Assembly (NCBI GenBank): GCA_964422615.1
Contig: CAYRBJ010000005.1
Coordinates: 42,552-106,551, forward strand
Length of the DNA stretch: 64,000 bases
Direction: 5' to 3'
From: DATLWN01 sp964422615
GTDB lineage: Bacteria > Pseudomonadota > Zetaproteobacteria > Mariprofundales > Mariprofundaceae
Shown: positions 44,850 to 54,633 of the stretch, one piece after another
Layout: each line of letters opens with the position of its first letter
Numbering within the stretch: the stretch's first letter is position 1
The notes under the pieces: model-generated
The model's input: only the letters and a program-made list of their open reading frames with translations
Told to the model about the DNA's origin: nothing
Database searches by the model: none
Position numbers and translations under genes: made by a program

Positions 44850-45542
44850 ATGATGAGACACATCGAAAGGCACAAAACCCACCGCATCGGTTGGCTTCGC
44901 GCGGCCGTGCTTGGCGCCAACGACGGCATCGTGTCGACGGCCAGCCTTATCATGGGCGTGGCGGCGGCGGGCGCGGGTTCAAAGGACATTCTGGTCGCAG
45001 GCGTTGCCGGCCTGGTGGCCGGCGCCATGTCGATGGCTGCCGGCGAGTATGTTTCGGTGAGCTCGCAATCCGACACGGAGCACGCCGATCTGGAACGGGA
45101 GCGACAGGAGCTGGCGGATAACCCCGAGCACGAGCATGCGGAGATGGCGGCCATTTACGTGGCGCGCGGATTGGATGCGCAGCTGGCCTCCGAGGTCGCG
45201 ACCCAGTTGATGGCGCACGATGCCCTCGGCGCCCATGCGCGCGACGAGTTGGGCATGTCCGAAATGTCGGCCGCACGACCGATGCAGGCCGCCTTCGCAT
45301 CGGCCGGTACGTTCTCGACCGGTGCGACCCTGCCCCTGCTGATCGTCTTGCTGGTGCCGGCCTCGGTACTCATGTGGGCCGTGTCGGTCGGTTCGTTGCT
45401 GTTTCTGGCGCTGTTGGGCTCCCTGGCCGCACGTGCCGGCGGGGCTACGGTGATGACGGCTGCCGTGCGGGTGACGTTCTGGGGTGCCCTTGCCATGGCC
45501 CTGACGGCCGGTGCCGGGGCCCTGTTCGGGATCGTCACCTGA
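44850..45542 (+). CDS. VIT1/CCC1-family metal (Fe/Mn) transporter
   Basis: A 230-residue membrane protein. It starts with the family signature AAVLGANDGIVSTASLIMGV and GLVAGAMSMAAGEYVSVSSQ (first helices). The acidic cytoplasmic metal-binding segment (about 78-135) is followed by three C-terminal helices. Relatives move Fe2+ or Mn2+ out of the cytosol in exchange for protons. It is short for the family but complete. ATG 44850 and ATG 44853 are equally possible. Confidence 0.85.
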   Translation: MMRHIERHKTHRIGWLRAAVLGANDGIVSTASLIMGVAAAGAGSKDILVAGVAGLVAGAMSMAAGEYVSVSSQSDTEHADLERERQELADNPEHEHAEMAAIYVARGLDAQLASEVATQLMAHDALGAHARDELGMSEMSAARPMQAAFASAGTFSTGATLPLLIVLLVPASVLMWAVSVGSLLFLALLGSLAARAGGATVMTAAVRVTFWGALAMALTAGAGALFGIVT

Positions 45543-45576
45543 ATGCCGCGAATGTCCCTGAAGCCCGACGATCGCC

Positions 45577-46929
45577 ATGGGTGACGAACGCCCGATCACA
45601 AAGGAACTGCATCGATTACCGAAGGAACTTGTCGACCGGCTGACAGCGCCGTTATCACGGTTCCTGCACATCGAGGCCGCGGGCGGCGCCGTGTTGCTGA
45701 TTTTTACTGTCACCGCGCTCGTGTTGTCCAACTCTCCGTGGGCCCATCCTTTCCTGGCGTTTTGGGAAATTCCGTTAGGCATCCATCTCGGCTCATTGGA
45801 ATTCACCCGTTCGCTGAGGGCATGGATCAACGACGGCTTGATGACGCTTTTTTTCTTCCTGGTCGCCCTGGAACTGAAGCGCGAACTGGTGCTGGGTGAA
45901 CTGAAAAATCCGCGCATGGCCGCTCTCTCCATTGCGGGTGCGTTGGGCGGCATGTTGATGCCCGCGGCGTTCTATCTGATGCTGCAATCAGGCCATCCCG
46001 GCCAGAACGGCTGGGGCACGGTGATGGCGACCGACACTGCATTTGTTATCGGGTGTCTGGCGCTGTTGGGTACGCGCATTCCCCAGAGCCTGCGTGTGTT
46101 CCTGCTGTCGCTGGCGATTGTGGATGATATCGGTGCCATTCTTGTCGTCACTATCGGCTACGGCACGCATATCAGTTGGGGCATGCTTGTTCTGGCCGCG
46201 ATTGGCATTGTCCTCGTGCGTGTCATGGCGTTGCTCGGTGTCCGAAGCATCACGATCTATTTTCTGGCGGGCGGATTCATCTGGATTGCGGTGGATGCAT
46301 CCGGAATCCATGCAACAGTGACTGGCGTCATTCTCGGCCTGATGACGCCAACCGGGAAATGGGTGAGCGACGAACGCCTGCATGCCATTCTGGATCAGGT
46401 CGTTGCATATCCTCCCGGTGACCACTGGAGCGGCAACACCGAGGATCGCCGGGCATTACGTATGGCGGAAGCCGCAGCGCGTGAAACGCTGTCGCCGGTT
46501 GAACGGCTGGAGCTCATGTTGCACCCGTGGGTCGGGTTCCTGATCATGCCGCTGTTTGCCTTTGCCAACGCCGGTGTGTTGATATCGTTCGCCCATCTTG
46601 GCAACGCCGTCACCATCGCCGTGTTTCTGGGGTTCGTGCTCGGAAAACCGCTGGGCGTCCTGAGCTTCAGCTGGCTGGCCGTGCGCACGGGCATTGCGAC
46701 ACGTCCTCCGGATCTCGATTGGATGTTACTGGTTGCCGGCAGCATGCTGACCGGCATCGGCTTCACGATGGCGCTGTTCATTGCCAACCTGGCCTTCAGC
46801 GCCAGCCTGATCAACGGCGCCAAGCTGGGTATTCTGTCGGCATCGGTATTTTCCGCAGCGGCTGGTATTGTGCTGTTGCTGGGATGGTCTTTCCGCAGAA
46901 AACGGTGTGAAACTGCGAACGGATCGTAA
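45577..46929 (+). CDS. nhaA: Na+/H+ antiporter NhaA
   Basis: A 450-residue, 12-helix antiporter exchanging one Na+ for two H+. The ion-site aspartates are present in LLSLAIVDDIGAILVV, together with FFFLVALELKRELVLGEL and the helix-IV segment ATDTAFVIGCLALLG. A hydrophilic loop (about 260-310, WVSDERLHAILDQV) is longer than in E. coli. It follows the VIT-family gene by 34 bases; GCC-rich sequence precedes ATG 45577 without a strong Shine-Dalgarno. Confidence 0.96.
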   Translation: MGDERPITKELHRLPKELVDRLTAPLSRFLHIEAAGGAVLLIFTVTALVLSNSPWAHPFLAFWEIPLGIHLGSLEFTRSLRAWINDGLMTLFFFLVALELKRELVLGELKNPRMAALSIAGALGGMLMPAAFYLMLQSGHPGQNGWGTVMATDTAFVIGCLALLGTRIPQSLRVFLLSLAIVDDIGAILVVTIGYGTHISWGMLVLAAIGIVLVRVMALLGVRSITIYFLAGGFIWIAVDASGIHATVTGVILGLMTPTGKWVSDERLHAILDQVVAYPPGDHWSGNTEDRRALRMAEAAARETLSPVERLELMLHPWVGFLIMPLFAFANAGVLISFAHLGNAVTIAVFLGFVLGKPLGVLSFSWLAVRTGIATRPPDLDWMLLVAGSMLTGIGFTMALFIANLAFSASLINGAKLGILSASVFSAAAGIVLLLGWSFRRKRCETANGS

Positions 46930-46986
46930 CGGTCAAGCGCCGACCGTTCCGAGCCAGTCAAAATCCAGGTGTAGGAGCGCGAGCCC

Positions 46987-47352
46987 ATGCCGGTTCGGTT
47001 ATTTAATCTCAGAAATGTGCCCGAGGACGAGGCGAACGAGGTTCGGCAACTGCTGACCGACAACGGCATCGACTTCTACGAAACGCAGGGCAGTGCCTGG
47101 GGCGTGTCCTCGTCCGCCTACTGGCTGCACGACAACACCCAGCTTGATCAGGCCCAGGCATTGCTCGATGAATACCAGCGGGAAAGGTTCGAACGGGCGC
47201 GGGCGGAGTATGAACAGCTGAGGCGCGAGGGCATGGCCCCGACCTGGCTGGGCAACATCGCCAAGCATCCGCTGCGCTTCCTGCTGCTGGTGCTTCTGAT
47301 CGCCTTCATCCTGTATGCGACGCTGAGTCCGTTCGTTCACTTCGCTCGCTGA
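46987..47352 (+). CDS. DUF6164 protein
   Basis: A 121-residue protein. The soluble N-terminal domain (VRLFNLRNVPEDEANEVRQL; FYETQGSAWGVSSSAYWL) resembles the ferredoxin-like DUF2007/DUF6164 fold, followed by a charged helix and one C-terminal membrane helix (LRFLLLVLLIAFILYATLSP). The function is unknown. A GGAGCG sequence lies upstream of ATG 46987. Confidence 0.75.
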   Translation: MPVRLFNLRNVPEDEANEVRQLLTDNGIDFYETQGSAWGVSSSAYWLHDNTQLDQAQALLDEYQRERFERARAEYEQLRREGMAPTWLGNIAKHPLRFLLLVLLIAFILYATLSPFVHFAR

Positions 47353-47405
47353 CCGTCATGCCCGCCGCACGGGGTATGACGTGAGGGGTGAAAGGTAAAA
47401 GGCTA

Positions 47406-47435
47406 GGCGCGGCCCGGATGCACCCGGGCCGCGCC
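47406..47435. terminator. Strong hairpin between convergent genes
   Basis: GGCGCGGCCCGG and CCGGGCCGCGCC flank a six-base loop. On the minus strand a short TTTT occurs a few bases after. It probably terminates the RND operon and its convergent neighbour, although the T-run is weak. Confidence 0.6.
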
Positions 47436-47442
47436 GCATGCA

Positions 47443-50400
47443 TCAGGCGTGCGAGGGCTCATCCGGCGGCTGCATGGCAGCCTTCTTCGAATGGTCGGCG
47501 GCGACCAGCATGTACACCGCCGGCACCACGAACAGCGTGAACAGCGTACCGATGGCGATGCCGCTGCCGATCACCAGACCCATGTTGAAGCGAGATTCGG
47601 CACCGGCGCCTGTGGCAGTGATCAGAGGCAGCACGCCCAGCACCATGGCGGCCGTGGTCATCAGGATCGGGCGCAGTCGGATGTTGGCCGCCTGCTCGAT
47701 GGCCTCACGCTTCGATTTTCCTTCGCGCTGCAGGGTGTTGGCGAACTGCACGATCAGGATGCCGTGCTTGCTGATCAGGCCCATCAGCGTCACCAGGCCC
47801 ACCTCGGTGTAGATGTTGATGCTGGCGCCTCCAATGCCAAGGCTGATGAAGATCAGGGCGCCGGCGATCGACATCGGCACCGATACCAGAATGATCAACG
47901 GGTCGCGGAAGCTCTCGAACTGAGCCGCAAGGGCCAGGAAGATGATGATCAGGGCAAAGGCAAAGGTTTCGAGGAAACCGCTGGATTCCTGCATGAACTG
48001 ACGCGACTGACCGCCGTAGTCGATCGAGTAGCCGGTCGGCAGTGTCTTGTCAGCCAGGTTCTTCAGATAGCCGAGGGCCTCGCCCGTGGTCACGCCCGGC
48101 ATGGCCACGCCCTGGATGGTGGCGGCATTGAGCTGTTGGAAGTGGTTCAGCGATTCCGGCGTGGTCTTGGTGGTGATGTGCACGACAGTGGATAGCGGCA
48201 CGGATTTGCCGCTGGCGGTGCGGATGTAGTAGTTCAGCAACTGGTCGGCGTTCAGGCGATAGCGCTGCTTCACCTGTGGAATCACCATGTACGAGCGCCC
48301 GGACAGGCTGAAGTAGTTGACGTAGCCGCCGCCGAGCATCGAGGCCAGGGCATCGCCGATGTCCTTCATGTTTAATCCAAGCAATGCAGCCTTGTTGCGG
48401 TCGATCTGTACCGTGGACTGGGGCAGGTCGATGCGCAGGTCCGAATCCAGGAACATGAACATGCCGCTCTTCTGCGCCTGGGCCAGGAAGCTTTGCGATA
48501 CATCATTCAGTTGGTCGAACGGCTGGGTGGTGCCGATGATGAACTGGATCGGCAGGCCACGCCCTCCCGGCAACGACGGCGGTTGGAAGGCCACGGTGCG
48601 CATGCCGGCGATCTGGTTCAGTTGCTTCTGCACTATCGGTTGCAGCTCGCTGGCGGTCTTTTTGCGCTGATCCCAGGGGGTCAGCACCATGCCGGCGATG
48701 ACGCGGCCCGGGGCATCGATCTGGAACACATGGTCGGTCTGCGGATGACTGGCGTAGATCTTGTAAATCTCGTGCGAATACGGTTCGCGCTGCTGCAGCG
48801 TCGAATTCGGGGCCGCCGTCGCTGCGGAGATGATCACGCCCTGATCCTCCTGTGGCGCCAGTTCGTGCTTGGCGCCGGCGTACAGGAAATAGATGCTGGT
48901 CAGCACGATCAGCGCGAACACCCATGTCACCGGCAGATTGTTCAGCGAGCCACGCAGGCCATTGGTGTACTTGCGGCGTACCCAATCGAAGCGGCTGTCG
49001 ATGTAATGCACGACCCTGGATTCCAGGCTTGGATCATCCTTGGCATGGTACCTGAGCAGGCGTGAGCACATCATCGGCGACAGCGTCAGGGCGATGATGC
49101 CGGAGATGGTGACGGTGCCGACAAGCGTGAAGGCGAACTCGGTGAACAACGCACCGGTCAGCCCCGCCTGGAAGCCGATGGGGATGAACACGGCGATCAG
49201 TACGGTGGTCATGGCGATGATCGGCCCGCCCAGCTCGCGCGCCGCCAGGATGGCGGCATCCATCGGTTTCATGCCCTGTTCGAGATGGCGGTTGACGTTC
49301 TCCACGACGATGATGGCATCGTCGACGACCAGACCGATGGCCAGCACGAAGGCCAGCAGCGTCAGCAGGTTGATTGAGAATCCGAACATCACCATGGCCG
49401 TGAAGGTGGCGACCAGCGACAGCGGGATCGCGATCACCGGGATGATCACCGAGCGCGGTGAGCCCAAAAAGGCGAATACGACGAGGGTGATGACGAGCAG
49501 CGCCTCGATCAGGGTCTTGATCACCTCATGGATCGAGCTGTTTACGAACTTGGTGGAGTCGTAGACGATCTTGCCCTTGATGCCCTGCGGCAGCTGGGCC
49601 TGGATGCCCGGGAACACCTTGTGTACGCCCGCCATCACGTCGATCAGGTTCGCCGTCGGCGCAACCTTGATGCCGATGTATACCGCCTTCTTGCCGTCGA
49701 ATTCGACCTGCTTGTCGTAGTTGTCGGCGCCCAGGACCACACGCGCCACGTCCTTCAGGCGCACGATGGCGCCATTCTGTTGCTTGATCACCATGTTCCG
49801 GAACTCGTCCACCGAATGCAGGTTGGTGGAGGCGTTGAGGTTGACCTGCACCATCTGACCCTTGGTGGCGCCCACACCGGACAAGAAGTCGTTGCTCGCC
49901 AACGCGTTGCTGATGTCGGTGGCGGTCAGGCCGTAGGCGGCCATCTTCTTCGGATCGAGCCAGGCGCGCAGGGCGAAGTTCTTGGCGCCGAGGATCTCGG
50001 CGGTTTGCACGCCGTCCACCGCCTGCAGCTTCGGCTGTACCATGCGCAACAGGTAATCGGTGATGTAGTTGGACGTCAGCTGGTCGCTGTAGAAGCCGAT
50101 GTACATGGCATCGATGGTCTGGCCGATACTGATCTTCATCACCGGTTTCTGGGTCTGGGGGGGCAACTGGTTCAGCACCGAGCTGATTTCGGCGTTCATC
50201 TCGGTCAGCGCCTTGTCCGAGTCGTAGTTCAGCTTCAGATAGGCCTCGATGGTGCTGTTGCTGTTGGTGCTGGTCGAGGTCATGTAGTCGATGCCGTTGA
50301 CCTGGGCAATGGCATTTTCCAGCGGCGTGGTGATGAAGCCGGCCACCAGATCCGGGTCGGCACCGTAGTAGGTCGTGGTGACGGTGATGACCGCGTTCTG

Positions 50401-50520
50401 GGTGCGTGGAAACTGCAGCACAGGCAACGCACCGAACGAGCGCAGGCCCAGCACCAGCAGCAGCAGGCTGACGACCATGGCCAGCACCGGCCTGCGGATG
50501 AAGATATCGGTGAATTTCAT
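47443..50520 (-). CDS. RND efflux pump inner-membrane transporter (AcrB/MexF/MdtB type)
   Basis: A 1025-residue proton-driven exporter with 12 helices and two large periplasmic loops. Present are the N-terminal MKFTDIFIRRPVLAMVVSLL, the helix-4 segment LTLLAFVLAIGLVVDDAIIV with the proton-relay Asp pair, and GALFTEFAFTLVGTVTISGI. The C-terminal half has VTLMGLISKHGILIVQFAN and ANIRLRPILMTTAAMVLGVL. Substrates cannot be predicted. It is the last gene of the tetR-OMF-OMF-MFP-RND operon. Confidence 0.95.
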   Translation of the reverse strand: MKFTDIFIRRPVLAMVVSLLLLVLGLRSFGALPVLQFPRTQNAVITVTTTYYGADPDLVAGFITTPLENAIAQVNGIDYMTSTSTNSNSTIEAYLKLNYDSDKALTEMNAEISSVLNQLPPQTQKPVMKISIGQTIDAMYIGFYSDQLTSNYITDYLLRMVQPKLQAVDGVQTAEILGAKNFALRAWLDPKKMAAYGLTATDISNALASNDFLSGVGATKGQMVQVNLNASTNLHSVDEFRNMVIKQQNGAIVRLKDVARVVLGADNYDKQVEFDGKKAVYIGIKVAPTANLIDVMAGVHKVFPGIQAQLPQGIKGKIVYDSTKFVNSSIHEVIKTLIEALLVITLVVFAFLGSPRSVIIPVIAIPLSLVATFTAMVMFGFSINLLTLLAFVLAIGLVVDDAIIVVENVNRHLEQGMKPMDAAILAARELGGPIIAMTTVLIAVFIPIGFQAGLTGALFTEFAFTLVGTVTISGIIALTLSPMMCSRLLRYHAKDDPSLESRVVHYIDSRFDWVRRKYTNGLRGSLNNLPVTWVFALIVLTSIYFLYAGAKHELAPQEDQGVIISAATAAPNSTLQQREPYSHEIYKIYASHPQTDHVFQIDAPGRVIAGMVLTPWDQRKKTASELQPIVQKQLNQIAGMRTVAFQPPSLPGGRGLPIQFIIGTTQPFDQLNDVSQSFLAQAQKSGMFMFLDSDLRIDLPQSTVQIDRNKAALLGLNMKDIGDALASMLGGGYVNYFSLSGRSYMVIPQVKQRYRLNADQLLNYYIRTASGKSVPLSTVVHITTKTTPESLNHFQQLNAATIQGVAMPGVTTGEALGYLKNLADKTLPTGYSIDYGGQSRQFMQESSGFLETFAFALIIIFLALAAQFESFRDPLIILVSVPMSIAGALIFISLGIGGASINIYTEVGLVTLMGLISKHGILIVQFANTLQREGKSKREAIEQAANIRLRPILMTTAAMVLGVLPLITATGAGAESRFNMGLVIGSGIAIGTLFTLFVVPAVYMLVAADHSKKAAMQPPDEPSHA

Positions 50521-50534
50521 GCCGTGCCCTTGTC

Positions 50535-51668
50535 TTACTCTTCTTCGGTGGGATGCGGATTCGGGTTGTCGGTCGGCTGGATGCTGTTGTTGACGGCGAC
50601 GGCGGAGCCGTTGCGCAGCTTGATCTGGCCGGCAGTGACAACGGTATCGCCCGCCTTGACGCCCTTCAGGATGGCCACCTGGTCGCCGCGCTTGTCGCCG
50701 GTGGTGACGAACACCTGCTTGGCCACCAGCTTCGGCTTGCCGTTCTCGTCCGTGCCCTTGTTCTCGACCAGGTAGACGATGTCACCGTACGGGTTATAGG
50801 TCACCGCCGTCTGCGGCAGTGTGATCAGGTTCTGCACCTGTCCGGCCACGACATCCACGGTGGCGTACATGCCGGGCAGCAGCTTCTTGTCCGGGTTTTC
50901 GAGCTTGGCGCGGACCTTGACGTTGCGCGTGTTCGGATCGACCTTGGGATCGACGACCGTGATGGTGCCGCTGAACTCCTGGCCGGGCCAGGCGTCGGTC
51001 TTGACCTCGACCTTCTGGCCGACCTTGATCATGCCCAGCGACTGCTGCGGCACGTAGAAATCGACGAAGATCGGATCGAGCGACTGCAGCGTCACCATCG
51101 GCGTGCCTGCATTGACGTACTGGCCGAGATCGACGTTGCGCACGCCCAGACGGCCGGAGAAGGGGGCACGGACGATCTTCTTGTCCACCAGCGCCTGCTG
51201 CTCGTCCACGTTGGCCCTGGCCTGCTTCAGTTTGGCCTCGGCGGCATCCAGCGTCTGCTGGCTGATGGCCTTGACGCCGAACTGTTCCTTGTCGCGCTTG
51301 TAGGTGGTGGCGGCGAGCTGGGCTGCGGCCTGCAGTGAATGCAGCTTGGCGATGTCGTCGCTGGCGTTCAGTTCCAGCAATACCTTGCCGGCCTTGACGT
51401 CATCGCCTTCCGTGAAGTGGATGCGGGAGACAATGCCGGACACCTCGGTGCTCAGATCGGCACCGCGCACGGCGGCCAGGCTGCCCACGGCCTCGATCTT
51501 CGGCTGCCACGGCTGCTTGCTGGCGACGGTGGTCGAGACCGTCTGCACCTGGTGGCCCATCTTGCTCATGTATTTGTGCATCATGTGGCTCTTGAAGGCC
51601 TCGAAGCCGAAGATGCCTCCGAACACCAGCGCCACCAGCACAAGCATGATGATCATTCTTTTCGTCAT
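50535..51668 (-). CDS. RND periplasmic adaptor (membrane fusion protein)
   Basis: A 377-residue HlyD/AcrA-family adaptor. A signal anchor (MIIMLVLVALVFGGIFGFEA) is followed by a barrel-sandwich lipoyl domain split by an alpha-helical hairpin. GSLAAVRGADLSTEVSGIV and ISQQTLDAAEAKLKQARANV lie in the hairpin region, and IVRAPFSGRLGVRNVDLGQY closes the lipoyl domain. It links the RND pump to the outer-membrane channel. ATG 51668 overlaps the stop of the upstream OMF gene (ATGA). Confidence 0.94.
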   Translation of the reverse strand: MTKRMIIMLVLVALVFGGIFGFEAFKSHMMHKYMSKMGHQVQTVSTTVASKQPWQPKIEAVGSLAAVRGADLSTEVSGIVSRIHFTEGDDVKAGKVLLELNASDDIAKLHSLQAAAQLAATTYKRDKEQFGVKAISQQTLDAAEAKLKQARANVDEQQALVDKKIVRAPFSGRLGVRNVDLGQYVNAGTPMVTLQSLDPIFVDFYVPQQSLGMIKVGQKVEVKTDAWPGQEFSGTITVVDPKVDPNTRNVKVRAKLENPDKKLLPGMYATVDVVAGQVQNLITLPQTAVTYNPYGDIVYLVENKGTDENGKPKLVAKQVFVTTGDKRGDQVAILKGVKAGDTVVTAGQIKLRNGSAVAVNNSIQPTDNPNPHPTEEE

Positions 51669-53260
51669 GGGTTTGCTCCCCGTCGTTGATGATGCTTGGC
51701 GGACATGTGCCTCGTGCTGTCCGCGGATTTTTGCGCCGCCGTTTTTATGCCCGAAGAGACGTCATTGCGGTTCCACCAGCCCCCGCCCAGGGCCTGGAAC
51801 AGGGCCGCGGTATCGGCATAGCGCGTGGCCTGGGCCTGTACGAGGGAGATGTGCGCCTGCTCGAAGGATTTCTCGGCGTTGAGCAGCTCCAGATAACTGA
51901 CGGCTCCCACCTTGAACTGCTCCTTGGCGAGCGCAAGGCTGTTGCCGGCCGAGCTGTCGGCATCGGCCCGGGCTGCCAGGGCGTCGGCATCGGACTGCAG
52001 CGCGCGTAGCGTGTCGGCGACGTTGCGGAAGGCGGTCAGCACCGTGGCGCGGTACTGAGCCAGGGCTTTCTTGTAGGCGGCAACGGCGGCGCGGCGCTCG
52101 TGCAACAGGGTGCCGCCACGGAAAATCGGTTGCAGCAGGCCCATGCCGAAATTCCAGATCGCATTGGCTGGGGTGAGCACTTCGTTGGTGTGGGTGCCGA
52201 CGCGGCCGTAGCCGCCGGTCAGGGATATCTGGGGCAGCATGGCCGCCGTGGCGACGCCGACCTTGGCGCTGGCCTGGTGCAGCTGCGCCTCGGCGGCACG
52301 GATATCGGGGCGCTGTTCGACCAGCTTCGACGGCAGGCTGACGGGAAGCTGGGCCGGCAATTGCAACGTGGCCAGCTCGAACATGGCGCCAGGGCCCTGA
52401 CTCGGCAGATTCCCGACGAAGGTGGATAAAAGATTGCGCGTCGCCGCCAGCTGTTTTTCCAGCGGTGGCAGTGTCGCCTGCGTCTGGGCCAGGGCGGTCT
52501 GCTGGGCCAGCACATCGGACCGGGCGATGGCCCCAACGGCGTATTGTTGACGCAGGATGTCCAACTGCTGCTTTTCCGAGGCGACGATCTCCTGCGTGGC
52601 CGCGATCTGGGCGCGCAGCGATGCCTCCTGCACGGCCGTGGTCACCACATTCGAGGTCAGGGTCAGATACGCCGCCTCGAACTGGAAGCGCTGGTAATCG
52701 GCCTGTGACTCATACGACTCCAGCTGGCGGCGGTCGTAGCCGAATAGATCGATGCCGTAGGTGACGTTGACCGAGGCGTTGTACAGGGTGTACTGCGTAC
52801 CGCCGGTTCCCGGCCTGCCAAACAGCGCGTATGAGATTTTCTGGTGCTTGGCCGTGCCATCGAGGTCGATGCTGGGCAGGAACGTACCTTCGGCCGCATA
52901 CACGTTTTCCCGGGCCTCGGTCAGCGAGGCGCGGGCCGCCTGCAGGTCCGGGTTGGCCTTCAAGGCCTTGATGATCAGGCTGTTCAGGGCCTTGGAATGG
53001 AACAGCTGCCACCACTGGGGCGGGATGTCGCGGCCCGGTTCGAACGTTTGGGCCTCACCGCCCGCCACCTTCGTTGCAACGGTTTTCTGCGCCAGTGGCT
53101 TCGGGGTGTAGCCCTTGACGGCGGGGGCGGTCGGACTGTGGAAATTCGGACCGACGGCGCAACCGGTCAGCATCAGTGCCACAAGCGAGCATATGGCCCA
53201 GCTACCCGTGCGCATGCCCATGATCCCGGTCAATGGCCCAGCGGCCGCAGCTTGGGTCAT
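51665..53260 (-). CDS. Outer-membrane efflux factor, NodT-type lipoprotein
   Basis: A 531-residue outer-membrane channel protein. A lipobox (MLTGC) is preceded by a long n-region, and GCAVGPNFHSP is typical of NodT/OprM. The two OEP repeats contain DLQAARASLTEARENVYAAE and LVEQRPDIRAAEAQLHQASA. ATG 53260 is favoured because GGAGAAAGGA lies upstream and it overlaps the preceding stop in ATGA; Met14 (53221) would give a more usual signal peptide. This is one of two outer-membrane factors in the same operon. Confidence 0.92.
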   Translation of the reverse strand: MTQAAAAGPLTGIMGMRTGSWAICSLVALMLTGCAVGPNFHSPTAPAVKGYTPKPLAQKTVATKVAGGEAQTFEPGRDIPPQWWQLFHSKALNSLIIKALKANPDLQAARASLTEARENVYAAEGTFLPSIDLDGTAKHQKISYALFGRPGTGGTQYTLYNASVNVTYGIDLFGYDRRQLESYESQADYQRFQFEAAYLTLTSNVVTTAVQEASLRAQIAATQEIVASEKQQLDILRQQYAVGAIARSDVLAQQTALAQTQATLPPLEKQLAATRNLLSTFVGNLPSQGPGAMFELATLQLPAQLPVSLPSKLVEQRPDIRAAEAQLHQASAKVGVATAAMLPQISLTGGYGRVGTHTNEVLTPANAIWNFGMGLLQPIFRGGTLLHERRAAVAAYKKALAQYRATVLTAFRNVADTLRALQSDADALAARADADSSAGNSLALAKEQFKVGAVSYLELLNAEKSFEQAHISLVQAQATRYADTAALFQALGGGWWNRNDVSSGIKTAAQKSADSTRHMSAKHHQRRGANP

Positions 53261-54633
53261 GGTCCTTTCTCCGTATCGGCGGACGAAGCGGCATCGGCCA
53301 TCAGCCCCGCCGCGGCCTTGTCGATCGCCGACCGGTCAAGCTTGCCGATGGCGGAGGCCAGCCTGAGCCGCGCCATCAGGTACTGGCCACGCGCCTGGGT
53401 CAGCTCGTGCCTGGCTTCGAACAGCCGCTCTTCGGCATCAAGACGCTCGACGATATCGCGCAGACCGACCCGGTAGCCGAGTTCGGCGGCCTGCCTGGCC
53501 TTGTACGCCGATTGTGTTGCCTGCGTCAGGGCCACGACCTGCGCCTCGGCTTCATGCACGGCAAGGAACGCCGCCTGGGCATCGAGCTTGGCCTGACGCT
53601 TCGCATCCTCGAGGTCCAGCTCCGCCTTGTCGGCCAGTTTTTCGTTCTGGCGCAGCCCCGCCCAAGTGCCGCCGCCGGCATACAGCGGGATATCCAGCTG
53701 CACGCCGATCTGTTCGGTGCGGATGCCGTAGCCGGTCCTGAACTGGCCGTATGTGGCATCCTGATAGCCGAGGGCCCCGACCAGGCTCAGGGAGGGCGCG
53801 GCCATGCCGATGGCATGCGTGACCTGTTCATTGGCCTGACTTGCCGCGTTGGCGGCCAGACGCACGTAAGGCGAATCATGTTCGGCCAGATCCTGCCAAT
53901 GGGCCACATCATCGGGGTCGGGCAGGGGCGTCGGGGCGTTCGGGTCGAATACGGCCAGGTCCGGCGCCGGCTGGCCAATCAGCGAAGCCAGGGTGGCCTG
54001 GGCCTGGGCGACGTAATTGTCCGCCTTGATGCGCTGGGCGCGTGCCAGATCAAGGCGGCTTTGTGCCTCCAGGGAATCGTTGATGTTCTTGGTTCCTGCC
54101 TTGAATGCCGCTCTCGCCTGCTCGTCGAGTTTGATCATGGCCTGTTCCTGCGAGCGTGCGGCTTCGGCGGCACTCTTTGCCACCACGGCATTGACATAGG
54201 CCTGGCTGACGTTGAGCAGCAGTTGCTGAAAGGAGGCGTCAAACCGGATGTCGCCAGCGGTGCTGGCCAGCTTTCCCTCTTTGTACGCCGCCCAGCGCTT
54301 CAGGTCGAACAGGGGCTGGGACAAGGTGACCTCGCCCGTCGCCTGATTGTAATCCGTCTGGAAATCCTCCAGCAGCGGGGCCACGGGCTTCGAGTAGCTG
54401 AAACGCTGCCGGTAGTGGGAATAGTTGCCGGTGGCATGGACATACGGCAACAACAGGGCGCGGCCGATGGTCTGCTGTTCGTGCGCCGCGGCACGATCGG
54501 CCTCGGCTGCCGCATAGGCGGGGGCATGATCGATGGCCAGTCCGATGGCATCGGTCAGGCTCAGCGCATTGCCGGCTGTGGCCGTCAGCGGCCACAGCGC
54601 CAGCATGGCGATGGCAGCGATCCACGCTCTCAC
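53257..54633 (-). CDS. TolC-family outer-membrane protein
   Basis: A 458-residue TolC-type channel. A signal peptide (RAWIAAIAMLALWPLTATA) is followed by LSLTDAIGLAIDHAPAY and two OEP halves with helical coiled coils; no lipobox. GTG 54633 is the start, overlapping the tetR stop in GTGA. It differs from the NodT-type factor encoded next, so the operon holds one TolC-like and one OprM-like channel. Confidence 0.9.
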   Translation of the reverse strand: MRAWIAAIAMLALWPLTATAGNALSLTDAIGLAIDHAPAYAAAEADRAAAHEQQTIGRALLLPYVHATGNYSHYRQRFSYSKPVAPLLEDFQTDYNQATGEVTLSQPLFDLKRWAAYKEGKLASTAGDIRFDASFQQLLLNVSQAYVNAVVAKSAAEAARSQEQAMIKLDEQARAAFKAGTKNINDSLEAQSRLDLARAQRIKADNYVAQAQATLASLIGQPAPDLAVFDPNAPTPLPDPDDVAHWQDLAEHDSPYVRLAANAASQANEQVTHAIGMAAPSLSLVGALGYQDATYGQFRTGYGIRTEQIGVQLDIPLYAGGGTWAGLRQNEKLADKAELDLEDAKRQAKLDAQAAFLAVHEAEAQVVALTQATQSAYKARQAAELGYRVGLRDIVERLDAEERLFEARHELTQARGQYLMARLRLASAIGKLDRSAIDKAAAGLMADAASSADTEKGP